A stretch of DNA of 64,000 nt, from assembly GCF_947507565.1 (NCBI RefSeq), contig NC_089176.1, positions 2,108,001 through 2,172,000 on the forward strand, in the 5' to 3' direction. The notes beneath the pieces are model-generated. The model made no database searches, was not told where the DNA came from, and saw only the letters and a list, made by a program, of their open reading frames with translations. This document shows, piece after piece, positions 10,661 through 21,093 of this stretch. The translations under genes were made by a program, and so were the position numbers. Each line of letters opens with the position of its first letter. The stretch's first letter is position 1. The DNA comes from Oscarella lobularis (taxonomy: Eukaryota > Porifera > Homoscleromorpha > Homosclerophorida > Oscarellidae).

Positions 10661-11764
10661 ATGAACTTCACACTTCAAGCAGCACTCCTCAACGACTCGC
10701 CGGCTAACGCTTCGACGCAAATTGGCATCAGTCTCCTCCGCATGGTGTTTCTCTACTTAAATGCCGTACCCGGAGCAATCGAAACGATTCTCTGCGCTGT
10801 CGTTTTGATTTCGGCCGTCAGAGCGAAAATTTCCTGTTCGCCGCCGAACCTTCTCGTTCTTGCATCGGCAACGGGCGACATGATTCGAGGCTTGCACAGC
10901 TGCTCCGCCCTAATCCTCTACGACAAACCGGTCGAGCGTACGCATCTCAACGAAGTGGTGTGCTGCGCCTACAGGTGGTTTCACGTGTTCCAATATGCGA
11001 CCTCCTGTTGGCTGATGGTTGCTATCGCCTACAGTCGTTACGACGTCGTCGCTCGCCCATTAAGTCCTCGGTTAACGAAACGGCGCGTTTGGATTGTGAT
11101 CGTAGCATCTATGTTTCTGTCGGCACTTTTTGCCACCTTTCCGCTAATCGGTTGGAACAAATATCACCTACGAAAAATGCGTTCCGGCGCCGGCTATCGC
11201 TGCTCGAGTACCGATCAAAGTCTGAGTGCTGCTCAAAGATCCTTTGTACTCGTTAACTACGGAATCAACAGCGTAGTGCCCATGATACTGGTCTTAGTAT
11301 TCCTGACTCGTATTGTGCCGTATGCCGTTCGAAGTGCCCGGTGGAATAGGCAGAGAAAGAATGCACAAAGAATTTCAACAAAAGCAGTTAACAAAATTCA
11401 AATAGATCGGATGGATTTAGTCAAATCAAAAGCGTTTCGATATGCTATACTTATCGTCGCATCTAACATAGTGTTTTCGGCGCCGTTCCTTGTTGTGAAA
11501 ATTCTAAGCGATTATTTTGAACTCGTCAGTCAGGACAACTTTGTCTGCCCGACGAGCAAATTCATTTTCTCCACGGGTTTTGTCATAAATTCGATTCTGT
11601 ACGTCTTTTGGGCTAGAACTTTTCAGACGAGTTTGAGTTACATCTTCTGCTTTTGGCGTCCCCGCAACGGCTTAAACCGTACTGACAACGGTCAATCACC
11701 CCCCGCCTCTCAGAGTCACAGGTTTCTAATGACGTGTTCCAGCCGGGTGGATCACAATGTCTGA
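10661..11764 (+). CDS. Rhodopsin-like GPCR (GPCR-A)
   Basis: An intronless gene of 367 residues. The extracellular N-terminus has several Asn glycosylation sites (NFT, NDS, NAS) and is followed by seven hydrophobic segments. The end of TM3 reads SRYDVVARPL, in the place of the class A DRY motif with the order changed. TM7 ends NSILYVFWARTF in place of NPxxY. Intracellular loop 3 is basic and leads to KSKAFRYAILIVASN, which aligns with KSKALxYVILIVVSN in the three minus-strand GPCRs nearby, so all four are one family, with this one the most diverged. The ligand is unknown. The tail is short (about 45 residues) and rich in Ser/Asn. A broken copy of its 3' end lies at 14130-14285. Confidence 0.8.
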   Translation: MNFTLQAALLNDSPANASTQIGISLLRMVFLYLNAVPGAIETILCAVVLISAVRAKISCSPPNLLVLASATGDMIRGLHSCSALILYDKPVERTHLNEVVCCAYRWFHVFQYATSCWLMVAIAYSRYDVVARPLSPRLTKRRVWIVIVASMFLSALFATFPLIGWNKYHLRKMRSGAGYRCSSTDQSLSAAQRSFVLVNYGINSVVPMILVLVFLTRIVPYAVRSARWNRQRKNAQRISTKAVNKIQIDRMDLVKSKAFRYAILIVASNIVFSAPFLVVKILSDYFELVSQDNFVCPTSKFIFSTGFVINSILYVFWARTFQTSLSYIFCFWRPRNGLNRTDNGQSPPASQSHRFLMTCSSRVDHNV

Positions 11765-13650
11765 AAATTGATGACAACTTAGGAGATACATTTCTCTCTA
11801 TACGGTATATGCAAAACTAGACGTTCACGACTTCACTTGACATTGCATTGCATAAGCAGATGTCTATTAATTTCTGCATGTCAATCGCGTGCAGTTATCA
11901 TATTGATTCACGTCACAAGAACAATCTGTCTATAACCGTCGGATCTCCTCGTCAAATCTTACGTTGGTAATGTGTCTCAGGAGCGGGACTGCACCTGTCG
12001 CTTGCATTGTTTACGTAAATTTTGCTGGAGCGTCATTGCTTTTCCCAGTAACTTATTTTCAAAAAATCTACCAGCAACTTCTGAATTCTACTTGTGTAAG
12101 TCAGTTGCCGAGTGAGTATATTTTTAGACAGACAGGGTACATACATAGTATATAGGATAAGCATAGCTATAATGTTCTCTAGGCGAGTCCAAGTCGCACC
12201 CCACTATTCACACTGCAAATCTACCATGCTCTCCACGCGACCAAATCATGACAGTTCCTGCTGCAATCAGTTTCTCACTGAAATCATTGTGCGCACTTTG
12301 CGGCACCGTACAATATCCCAAATCGAACGCAGAAACGTTCTAACCCAGTAACAGTAGAAGATTGCATTGACGAGAAAGTTCAGCGTGAATATTATGCCAA
12401 CAACTGAAAGAAGACGCCGTTCTACTCCGCGAAAGATCTGAAGTATCTGCACGATAATGTACGGTACAGGAAGAATTGCGTTTGAAACGACAATAAGGAT
12501 GACGTACAGGAGTGCTTTGGATTTGTAAAGAGGCGTAGTAGTGGCGTTGTTTGCGTTGGAGTCTACAGCAGACAGTTGTCGCCGTTCTTTTGCACTTTGA
12601 GCAACTAGTTTCAACGTTCTCACGAGATAATATATAACAATTGCAAATGGCAGCCAATGAGATACTCCAGTAAAGAAAAAGGTGAATGAGACATAGCCTG
12701 TGAAATTGGATACGTCCCGAAAGCATACAGCTAAGAAATAACCGTCTTTTCCTATAATATATGTGACTTTGTACTTTGTCCAGGTGAAGAAAAGCGGCAG
12801 GACAATGACAATTCCCATCAGACACGTAATGACACTTGCAATCGTCGCTTTTCGAGTTGTTATGCCAGGTGCAAGAGGATCTCTGATTGTTGAATGACGA
12901 CTCTGCAATATGAGAACAGTTGCCCACATTGACCAGAAAGATTGCCAGTTATCTAAGAAAAGCATAAAGACGCAGGTATTCCTTCGTTCGTCACTGCCAT
13001 ATTTGTACGCCTTCAATTGATAGGAAAATGTCAAAAATAGAAGCGCGGCACGAACGATGTCGGAAAGAACCAAGTTGACGATGCAAACATTTTGGCCAAC
13101 GCGCAGAGCTCGAACGCGGATGATTGCTACAAGTGCAGTTCCGCAGAACAGAAGCTGAAGACATGCTAGGACAAAGACAGTTGCTTTCAAAGGCAGACCC
13201 GGGTCGAATGCCTCCCTCAGAATGAATTCTGTTGAATTCGATTGATTTTGAGTTGAATTCATTGTTTCGAGACCCGACGCTTCAAGACCGGATCCGCTCA
13301 TGTTACTTTGGAGCTTGGCAGCGTACGTCTGACCAAGAAAGTCTTCTTCTCAGCAGTTATGTAAACTGAGGCGACGCGATTGCTTCACGTGTTCATCTTT
13401 TAGTTCATTAGCAGTAGGTACTAACTGTAGTTAGTAAGCCGCAAAGTCCTTTTGTCTGTATGCACTTCGAACTAATTACTTTGCCTGTCGCGTCACTTAC
13501 TATAGTAACACAGCGGTACGTACAACAGTGACGTAGAGAACGGTGTCAGGCGAGTTACTATACTGCCTTCCAAGAATCCTCCTGAAGCCAGCACGTACCA
13601 TGTAGAAGAACGACAAAGAAGCCGTTTGAGAAAACTGATCACGTCGCGGA
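11612..13650. repeat. Segmental duplication, copy 1
   Basis: This stretch runs from the last codons of GPCR-A through the intergenic region, GPCR-B and its upstream region. It matches 14130-16170 in the same order and orientation with a period of about 2.5 kb, including the non-coding parts (for example the tract from tctgaaaattgatgacaact on). Small indels and substitutions separate the copies. Confidence 0.85.
12267..13301 (-). CDS. Rhodopsin-like GPCR (GPCR-B)
   Basis: An intronless gene of 344 residues. The N-terminus (MSGSGLEASGLE then NSTQNQSNSTE) carries a small internal repeat and several glycosylation sites. Seven hydrophobic helices follow. TM3 ends SRHSTIRDPLAPG, so the DRY motif is replaced. 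The segment before TM6 is KSKALLYVILIVVSN and TM7 ends NAIFYCYWVRTF. The C-terminal tail is short and basic (CRKVRTMISVRN) and shared almost unchanged with GPCR-C and GPCR-D. The three are recent tandem duplicates. The nearest gene head-to-head with it is a decayed GH31 fragment. The ligand and coupling are unknown. Confidence 0.85.
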   Translation of the reverse strand: MSGSGLEASGLETMNSTQNQSNSTEFILREAFDPGLPLKATVFVLACLQLLFCGTALVAIIRVRALRVGQNVCIVNLVLSDIVRAALLFLTFSYQLKAYKYGSDERRNTCVFMLFLDNWQSFWSMWATVLILQSRHSTIRDPLAPGITTRKATIASVITCLMGIVIVLPLFFTWTKYKVTYIIGKDGYFLAVCFRDVSNFTGYVSFTFFFTGVSHWLPFAIVIYYLVRTLKLVAQSAKERRQLSAVDSNANNATTTPLYKSKALLYVILIVVSNAILPVPYIIVQILQIFRGVERRLLSVVGIIFTLNFLVNAIFYCYWVRTFLRSIWDIVRCRKVRTMISVRN

Positions 13651-13696
13651 TCAGGCGTCTCCATCATATTTTATCTCTGTCTCCACGAAGATTTAT

Positions 13697-13935
13697 CCGG
13701 GTCTCTATGCATGACGTCACGTTGCGACGTTGACTCCTTTTCTGAGCTTTCGTAGGCGAGAACATCACCAATGCAAGCATCGGACGGTTCTGGCTAGAAG
13801 CGACGGCCTTAGTCCGGTCGGCATCGCTCATTCCAACTCCGAAATATAGACAGAAACAGTCGATTTACACAGAAAACGTTGTACTCCAGCAATACTGGAG
13901 TACTGTACGTAATACTGAGTATCATGTGACGTCTC
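13697..13935 (+). pseudogene. Fragment of GH31 glucosidase 5' region (first decayed copy)
   Basis: The block begins with atccgggtctct, also found upstream of the long GH31 gene at 18107 and of the second fragment at 16309. On the plus strand, the part from attccaactccgaaatata to gttgtactccag matches the GH31 coding sequence near 18445-18520. Between these, on the minus strand, a segment reads MLALVMFSPTKAQ, resembling the GH31 signal peptide MLAFVIYLAFSLANA, so that piece is inverted. No long open frame survives. A further short match (ctgctacgcaccc) sits near 14122. Confidence 0.65.
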
Positions 13936-14129
13936 TCTTGTAGCTAGGATCGTAGGTGCTGTTTTGGATGTCTGATATTTGCAGCAGCGTTCGTCAAGGC
14001 AATCACGTGACCGCCTTTTCACCAGTTACGATTGTATTGGCGGCAATGTTTTATTGGCGGCAATGTTTTTGATGTGTTGGGTGGCAATTAACTAAAAACG
14101 ACGAACTCGGCCAAGACTGCTACGCACCC

Positions 14130-14285
14130 AAAACGACCCGCACTTTTCAGACGAGTTTTGAGTTTCATCTTCTGCTTTTGGCGTCTTCGCAACGACTTAG
14201 ACCGTACTGCCAACAGTCAAGAGAAGTCTCAATCATCCCCCGGCTCTCAGAGTCACGGGCTTCAGATCTAACGACGTGTTCCAGC
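14130..14285 (+). pseudogene. 3' fragment of GPCR-A
   Basis: The sequence from cttttcagacgagttt to the end of the coding region (ccagccgggtgg, agaatgtctga) repeats the last 50 codons of GPCR-A with substitutions and small indels that break the frame. It has no 5' part and marks the left edge of the second copy of the segmental duplication. Confidence 0.8.
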
Positions 14286-14783
14286 CGGGTGGGTCAGAAT
14301 GTCTGAAAATTGATGACAACTTAGGAGATACATTTCTCTATATATATGCAAACTAAACGTTCACACCCTCACTTGACATTATAAGCAGATGTGGATTGAT
14401 TGCTGCATGTACTCTTTATCAAGTTATCAAGTCAAGCGTGCGCAGTTATCATTGATTCACGTCACAAGAGCAATCTATTTATAACCGTCGGATCCCCTCG
14501 TTAAATCCTAGAGCGGGACTGCACCTGTCGCTTGCAGTGTTTACGTAAGTTATGCTGGAGCGTCATTGCATTTCCCAGTACTTATTTTCAAAATCTACCA
14601 GCAACTTCTGAAATTCTACTTTTGTAAGTCATTTGCAGAGTGAGAATATTTTTAGGCAGACAGGGTACATACATAGTATATAGGATAAGCATAGCTAATG
14701 TCCTCTAGGCGAGTCCAAGTCGCACCCCACTGCAAATCTACCATGCTCTCCACGCGACCAAGTCATGACAGTTCCTGCTGCAA

Positions 14784-15824
14784 TTAGTTTCTCACTGAAA
14801 TCATTGTACGCACTTTGCGGCACCGTAAAACATCCCAAAGCGAACGCGTGAACGTCCTAACCCAGTAACAGTAGAGGACTGCGTTGACGAAAAAGTTCAG
14901 CGTGAATATTATGCCGACAATTGTAAGAAGATTCTTTTCTACTCCACGAAAAGTATGTAGCATCTGCACGACAATGTACGGTGCAGGGAGCACTGCGTTT
15001 GAAACGACAATAAGGATGACGTACCAGAGTGCTTTTGATTTGTAAAAAGGTGTAGTAGTGGCTTGCTGTGTGCTGCTATTGGAATCCACAGCAGACAATT
15101 TTCGCCGTTCTCTTACACTTTGAGTAACTAGTTTCAACGTTCTCACGAGATAATAAATAACAAATGAAAACGGCAGCCAATAAGATACTCCGGTGTAGAA
15201 AAGCATGAACGAGAGATGGTTTGTGAGATTGGACACGTCTCGATAGCATATATCTACGAAATAGCCGTCGTCGCGTATAATATATGTGACCTTGTACTTT
15301 GTCCAGGTGAAGAAAAGCGGCATCGCAATGGCGATTCCCATTGCACATGTGACGACACTTGCAATCGTCGCCTTTCCAGTTGTTATGCCGGCTTCGAGAG
15401 GATCCCTGATTGTTGAATGACGGCTCTGCAATATGAGAACAGTCGCCCACATTGACCAGAAAGCTTGCCAGAGATCTAAGAAAAGAATAAAAGCGCAAGC
15501 ATCCCTTCGTTCGTGGCTGCCGTATTCGTATGTCTTCAGTTCATAGGCGAAAAACGAAATTAGGAGCATGGCACGAACGATGTCGGAGAAAACCAAGTTG
15601 ACTATGTAAACATTTTGACCCACGCGCAGAGCGCGAACGCGGACGATTGCTACAAGTGCAGTTCCGCAGAACAAAAGCTGAAGGCATGCCAAGATAAACA
15701 CGCTTGCTTGCGCATACAGATCCGCATCAAACAGCTCCTTCAGAATCAATTCTGTTGAATTTGATTGATTTTGAGTTGAATTTATAGCTTCAAGACCCGA
15801 CGCTTCAAGACCTGACCCATTCAT
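14784..15824 (-). CDS. Rhodopsin-like GPCR (GPCR-C)
   Basis: An intronless gene of 346 residues, a close paralogue of GPCR-B and GPCR-D. The start codon, the repeated GSGLEASGLE leader, TM3 end SRHSTIRDPLEAG, the KSKALWYVILIVVSN segment and the tail CRKVRTMISVRN are all kept. Most differences lie in the N-terminal loop, TM2 and extracellular loop 2, where a ligand would bind. The frame is intact, so it is probably functional. It sits head-to-head with the second decayed GH31 fragment. Confidence 0.85.
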   Translation of the reverse strand: MNGSGLEASGLEAINSTQNQSNSTELILKELFDADLYAQASVFILACLQLLFCGTALVAIVRVRALRVGQNVYIVNLVFSDIVRAMLLISFFAYELKTYEYGSHERRDACAFILFLDLWQAFWSMWATVLILQSRHSTIRDPLEAGITTGKATIASVVTCAMGIAIAMPLFFTWTKYKVTYIIRDDGYFVDICYRDVSNLTNHLSFMLFYTGVSYWLPFSFVIYYLVRTLKLVTQSVRERRKLSAVDSNSSTQQATTTPFYKSKALWYVILIVVSNAVLPAPYIVVQMLHTFRGVEKNLLTIVGIIFTLNFFVNAVLYCYWVRTFTRSLWDVLRCRKVRTMISVRN

Positions 15825-16308
15825 GTTACTTTGGAGATTGGCAGCGTACGTCTAACCAAGGACGCCTTCTCCTCACCAGTTATGTAAACAGAGGCGACGC
15901 GATTACGTCACATGTTCATCTTTTAGTTCATTACAGTAGGCAGTTAGTAAGCCGCAACAATTTCGCGTGAATCGGCCCCTTTTGTCTGTATGCACTACCA
16001 ACTAATTAGTTTGCCTGTCGCGATCGCCTACTATAGTAACACAACAGTACGTAACAACCGTGACGTCATCGAGTTACTCTACTGCCTTCCAAGAATCTTC
16101 CTGAAGCCAGCGAGTACCATGTAGAACAACGCACGGACTGACAGTAGCCTTTTGAGAAAACTGATTGCGTCGCGGATCGAGTGTTCGAGTATATAGTGAC
16201 TCAACTTACTGTAGATTGTAGGCGATCTAGTTCGTGGAAAGCCATTTCTGGAGGCCTCATTGCCACCAGCCGCTTGACAATCAAGCTTTTTCTCGAGCAG
16301 ATTTACTT

Positions 16309-16520
16309 ATCCGGGTCTCTATGCTGACGCAGTCACGCGTACGTGTGTACTCGTACTTTGGTCTACGATGGCTCCTTTTCTGAGCGTTCGTAAGCGAGAA
16401 CACTACCAAAGCGAGCATCGGGTGGTTCTTTACGAATCGGCTAGTTGCGACGGCCATAGTTCGGTCGGCATCGGTGGTGAGTCCGACTGAAGGCCGCGCT
16501 CGTTTCAACTCAGACATACT
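16309..16520. pseudogene. Fragment of GH31 glucosidase 5' region (second decayed copy), partly inverted
   Basis: The block starts with the shared atccgggtctct. On the minus strand it reads MLALVVFSLTNAQ, which aligns with the GH31 signal peptide MLAFVIYLAFSLANA. Right after this, on the plus strand, tcggtggtgagtccgactga and ggccgcgctcgtttca match GH31 codons near 18335-18365. The fragment therefore joins an inverted and a direct piece of the same gene and cannot encode it. Confidence 0.65.
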
Positions 16521-16711
16521 TTTGCCCTATAGCTCCTCTTTGAAAGTCAATTGCGCGAGAAACTGCACCTGCTCAGCTGTGTTTTAATTTACGTATAATT
16601 GAATAGGTTCGGAGTGTCATACTAAACACTATCCACATACATGTGCATACACGGAACGCGCATAAGAAACGCCTACACGTAGAAGTCTCTTGCATGCAGT
16701 TCATGCTGCAA

Positions 16712-17749
16712 TCAGTTTCTCACTGAAATCATTGTGCGCACTTTGCGGCATCGCAAAATATCCCAAATCGAACGCAGAAACGTTCTAACCCAGTAACAGT
16801 AGAGGATTGCATTGACGAGAAAGTTCAGCGTAAATAGTATGCCGGCAACTATAAGAAGACGCTTTTCTACTCCGCGAATGGTCTGAAGTATCTGTACGAC
16901 AATGTACGGTGCAGGGAGAATTGCGTTTGAAACGACAATAAAGATGACGTACCAGAGTGCTTTTGATTTGTAAAGAGGCGTTGTGGCTTGCTGTGTGCTG
17001 CTACTGGAATCCACAGCAGATAATTGCCGCCGTTCACGTACACTTTGATTAACTAGTTTCAACGTTCTCACGAGATAATAAACGACGATCAAAAACGGCA
17101 GAAAATAGGATATTCCGGTGTAGAAGAGCGTGAAAGAGAGATAGTTGGTGAAATTGGACACGTTGCGAAAGCATATATCTACGAAATAGCCGTCTTCTCG
17201 TATAACATACGTGACCGTGTACTTTGTCCAGGTGAAGAAAAGCGCCATGCCAATGATGATTCCTATCGCACACGTGACGGCACTTGCAATCGTCGCTTTT
17301 CGAGTTGTTATGCCAGGTGCGAGAGGATCCCTGATTGTTGAATGACGACTCTGCAATATGAGAACAGTTGCCCACATTGACCAGAAAGATTGCCAGTGAT
17401 CTATGAAAAGAATGAAGGCGCAAGCATTCCTTCGTTCGTGGCTTTCGTATTTGTACGGCTTCATTTCGTAGGCGAAAACCGAACTTAGGAATATGACACG
17501 AACGATGTCGGAAAGAACCAAGTTGACGATGTAAACATTTTGTCCCACGCGCAGAGCGCGCACGCGGATGATCGCTACAAGTGCAGTTCCGCAGAACAAA
17601 AGCTGAAGACACGCCAGGACGAAGACAGTTGCTTGTAAAGGCAGATCCGTGTCAAATAGCTCTCTCAGAATTAACTCTGTTGAATTCGATTGATTTTGAG
17701 TTGAATTCATTGATCGAAGACCCGACGCTTCATGACCCGATCCACTCAT
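16712..17749 (-). CDS. Rhodopsin-like GPCR (GPCR-D)
   Basis: An intronless gene of 345 residues, a third close paralogue of GPCR-B and GPCR-C, with the leader GSGHEASGL, TM3 end SRHSTIRDPLAPG, KSKALWYVIFIVVSN before TM6 and tail CRKVRTMISVRN. Homology with the other copies extends only about 10 bp past the stop and about 50 bp upstream of the start, so this block is shorter than the B/C duplication. It lies head-to-head with the longest GH31 gene (start at 18257), which is likely the original arrangement. Confidence 0.85.
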   Translation of the reverse strand: MSGSGHEASGLRSMNSTQNQSNSTELILRELFDTDLPLQATVFVLACLQLLFCGTALVAIIRVRALRVGQNVYIVNLVLSDIVRVIFLSSVFAYEMKPYKYESHERRNACAFILFIDHWQSFWSMWATVLILQSRHSTIRDPLAPGITTRKATIASAVTCAIGIIIGMALFFTWTKYTVTYVIREDGYFVDICFRNVSNFTNYLSFTLFYTGISYFLPFLIVVYYLVRTLKLVNQSVRERRQLSAVDSSSSTQQATTPLYKSKALWYVIFIVVSNAILPAPYIVVQILQTIRGVEKRLLIVAGILFTLNFLVNAILYCYWVRTFLRSIWDILRCRKVRTMISVRN

Positions 17750-18256
17750 GTCACTTTGGAGCTTGGCTGCGTACGTCTGACCAAGGACCCTAGCACACTT
17801 ACAGCTAGAGGCAGCGCGATTACGTCATATGGTAATATATGAATAAATTAGGTGGTTACTCTCGTCTGAATCGGTTCTTTTTGTCGGTACGTACTAACGA
17901 ATTTATTAGCTTGCCTGTTGTCGTCGCGATAGCCACACAACAGGGCCTGACTTTACGTAACATCACTGGGTGTGTATGTGTAACACGGTCTAGAAAGTCA
18001 TCATCAAATGGCAACCATGAGCTCTATACGTAGCTCTCGTCTATCCATTTCAGTAAGTCACCGAGTCTGTCACCGTGTCACGGTACAGTAGTTTCTTGTG
18101 CCTATTCTATCCGGGTCTCTCTCCGAGACGCAGAAAGTCACGTGGACAAAATAAGCCTTCTGAAACTGCAAAGGCTCTCTTTCTGAAACGGTCACAGCCG
18201 CGATCCGTGTACCTCTGTCTTCCTACGATCGCAGCGCGTATCGTCATAACCGTTTG

Positions 18257-21093
18257 ATGCTCGCTTTTGTGATTTATTTAGCGTTCTCGCTTGCGAACGC
18301 CGAATGGACCTACAATTCCACGCCAAATCCAGCGTCGGTGGTGACTGCAGGCCGCGCTCGTTTCACCGTACTCACAGAACACTTGATTCGAATGGAATAC
18401 GGCAGATTTATCGACGCTCCGACGTTCGTCTTCCTCAACAGAAACCTTCCAACTCCAAAATATACGTCATCGACTAAAAACGACTTGCTTACGATTCAGA
18501 CAGAGAGCGTTGTACTCCAGTATCACGTTGCAAGCCCCATGTCATTTAATCAATACAATCTTAACGTTTCAATAATGTTAGGCGAAAATGCGGTCACGTG
18601 GTCGCCTCAACCGACTGCATATCGCACTGACGCTGGCGGCAATCTTTTTGGTACATTCGAGATGTTGGGAGGCGAAACGACGGACTGGACGAAGAAGCTA
18701 AATTGCTACGCACCGGGAAAACCAAGCTACTGTGAGCTGGGATTAGTGTCACGTGATGGCTTTGCTGTTATTGACGATACAAATCGAGTCAGATTTGACA
18801 ACTCTAGTTGGCCTTGGCTGATTAATTCGTCACTTCCTGAGCCATCTTCGGAATCCTGCGACATTCCCGCCGACGAAAGGGAAGACTGTATCGCTCTGAG
18901 CGAGAACTCGGACACGTGCGTAGCACGCGGTTGCTGTCACGGCAAAAACCTGAACGGCGTGCCTAGTTGCTACTACAGCAGTACTGCAGTGCGAGACCTC
19001 TATTTTTTTGGGCACGGACACGATTATGTAAAAGCTCTTGGGGACTTTGTATCAATAGCTGGACCTATAGCGTTGCCACCTAAATATGTATTCGGAGTCT
19101 TCTACTCGCGATATTGGGCGTACAGCGACTTTGAAGAAAAGACCATTATAAGAGATTTCATGAATCACGGCGTTCCTCTAGACGTTCTCGTACTCGATAT
19201 GGATTGGCATTACACGTTTAGTGGCCACAAGACGCCTACCGGTAATGGGACCGGGTGGACCGGATACACGTTTGACAATCATCTCTTTCCAAATCCTCAA
19301 AGATTTCTTGAGTGGTGCCACTCGCATGGTCTTCACGTCACCGTCAATTTGCACCCGGCCGGCGGAATACAACCGTGGGAGGAGAAGTACGCAGACATGG
19401 CGCGAGCCATGGGAATTGATCCCAGTACGAATGAGACCGTTCGATTTGATTTATCTAGCAAAGCTTTCGTCACAAACTGGTTTAACATTGTACTCGCTGA
19501 GCGAGAACGACAAGGTATCGACTTCTGGTGGCTCGATTGGGGTCCCGGTTACGATTACTGGCACTTCTCCGGCGCAAGCCCCGTCTCGTGGATGGCCTAC
19601 ACGTTTTAGACGAATCCGAATTGCTGGGCTAAAACGAATCTGCGTCCTTTAACGTTTAATCGCTTTGGCGGCTTAGGCGATCATCGATATCCGATCGGAT
19701 TTTCCGGCGACACGCGAGTCACGTGGGAGACGCTCTCCTTTCAAGTCTACTTCACAATAACCGCTTCGAACGTTGCATTCGGGTTTTAGAGTCACGACAT
19801 CGGCGGGCACGTGGGCGCGGCGTGGTCTGAGATATACGTGCGCTGGGTTCAATTTGGCGTCTTTTCGCCTATATTTCGACCTCATTCTCATAAGAACGTA
19901 GAAATGTATCGACTCATATGGAAATACCCGTCGGACGTTTATCACATACTGCGATCTTACTTTGTTCTGCGCGGCGCTCTTGTGCCCTACATCTACACCT
20001 ACGCGAGAGTCGCTTACGATACCGGGGTATCGCTTATTCGACCCGTTTACGATACCGGGGTATCGCTTATTCGACCCGTTTATTATGTTTATCCGGAGCT
20101 GAGCCAATCGTACGATCCAGCCTTTCGCTCGCAGTACTTTTTTGGGGAGTCGTTTTTTGTGTCTCCCGTCATCACGCCTGAAGACAACGTCACCCAGCTT
20201 GCATCTACAACGATTTGGTTTCCGGGAGACGCCAACGAAACTTACGTAGGTGTCAACTCGGGGCTTGTATATCCAAGTGGAACTGTAGTTAATTTTACGT
20301 GGACACTTTATGAAGCGCCCGTGTTTGGAATAGCCGGCAGCATCGTTCCCATGCGCGTGGATGCCGACGCTACGCGCATCGGATCGGCTCGAGAAATACC
20401 AAACAGCGTAAAATTGCTGGCTTTGTTGGCGGACAAATTATAAATGGAAAAGGGTGGCTCTTCGACGACGATGGCAGAACGAGTGATTATCATCAAGAAA
20501 ATAAAACAGCTATGACTTATTATTCATTTCAATCTTTTTCGGATGAACTTGCATTGAATATAAGTGCCGTCGAAGGAAACTTAGATGGGTTTCCAGCTAA
20601 ACGTTCTTATTTGGTACAGTTTTATGGCGCGTGGCCTGCGAAAGAAGTTACAATCAAAGGCAAGTCAGTTCCGTTGGCGTCGTATGAGTCTGCGTGCATG
20701 ACGGAGTGTTGGTCATACGATGGCTCATCTCTTTTGCTGTATGTTAATATTCCGCCCTTGTCTTTGACCGAAATGATATCTGTGAAAGTTGTGAGCATGT
20801 TTCCGCTTCCCGCTTCTGAGCTGGGCATGGGCTTTCCGCGGCTGCTGAAGCGACTCAAGACGATCAAGTCGCTTTTTGACGTTAGTGGTGGAAATCAGGA
20901 GGACTGTTGGACGCTTCTGACTGCAGCGGAAACTGGGGAGAGAATAACGGACAATGTAGCGTCTGCCGAGAAAGAGCTTAAGATGTTCACGAGCAATCTT
21001 AGCAATCTTCGTGGCGGAGTTGAGGAAGTCAGACATGAAAAGAGGCTTGATAAAGCTGCAAAGACTATTAAACTGGCTCAGCTTGCGAACTGA
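18257..21093 (+). pseudogene. GH31 alpha-glucosidase-like gene with trefoil domain, disrupted
   Basis: An intronless gene for a secreted glycoside hydrolase family 31 protein of about 940 residues. It has a signal peptide (MLAFVIYLAFSLANA), a GH31 N-terminal beta domain, a P-type trefoil domain (about residues 200-240, CVARGCCHG) and the catalytic barrel. The nucleophile region is FWWLDWGPG and the acid region GFSGDT, with SHDIGGH downstream. Family members hydrolyse alpha-linked glucosides or xylosides. Three lesions break it. TAG at 19607-19609 falls in MAYTF-stop-TNPN and TAG at 19787-19789 in GFGF-stop-SHDIGG, both where the family usually has an aromatic residue, Trp in the second. The frame then shifts between about 20410 and 20443, resuming as GKGWLFDDDGRTSDY. 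A 33-bp in-frame tandem duplication lies at 20016-20081. The C-terminal part is otherwise well kept, so decay is recent or the assembly is in error. Confidence 0.8.
20016..20081 (+). repeat. Perfect 33-bp tandem duplication in GH31
   Basis: The unit from acgataccgg to gacccgttt occurs twice in frame and repeats the peptide YDTGVSLIRPV. GH31 proteins have this segment once, so the second copy is an insertion of 11 residues. Confidence 0.9.

Larger units (their letters stand above)
14130..16170. repeat. Segmental duplication, copy 2
   Basis: Direct repeat of 11612-13650, holding the GPCR-A tail fragment, the same intergenic sequence, GPCR-C and the same upstream region. Identity persists in non-coding sequence, so the event was a DNA-level duplication and not retroposition. 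Confidence 0.85.

Noticed and set aside
10661-17749. GPCR copies made by retroposition because they are intronless
   Set aside because: Matches between copies extend through non-coding flanks, so duplication was at the DNA level; the family is simply intronless.
19607-19789. Reassigned TAG codon in this genome
   Set aside because: TAG ends the synthase gene (40088-40090) and the complement-like gene (25965-25967), so it works as a normal stop.
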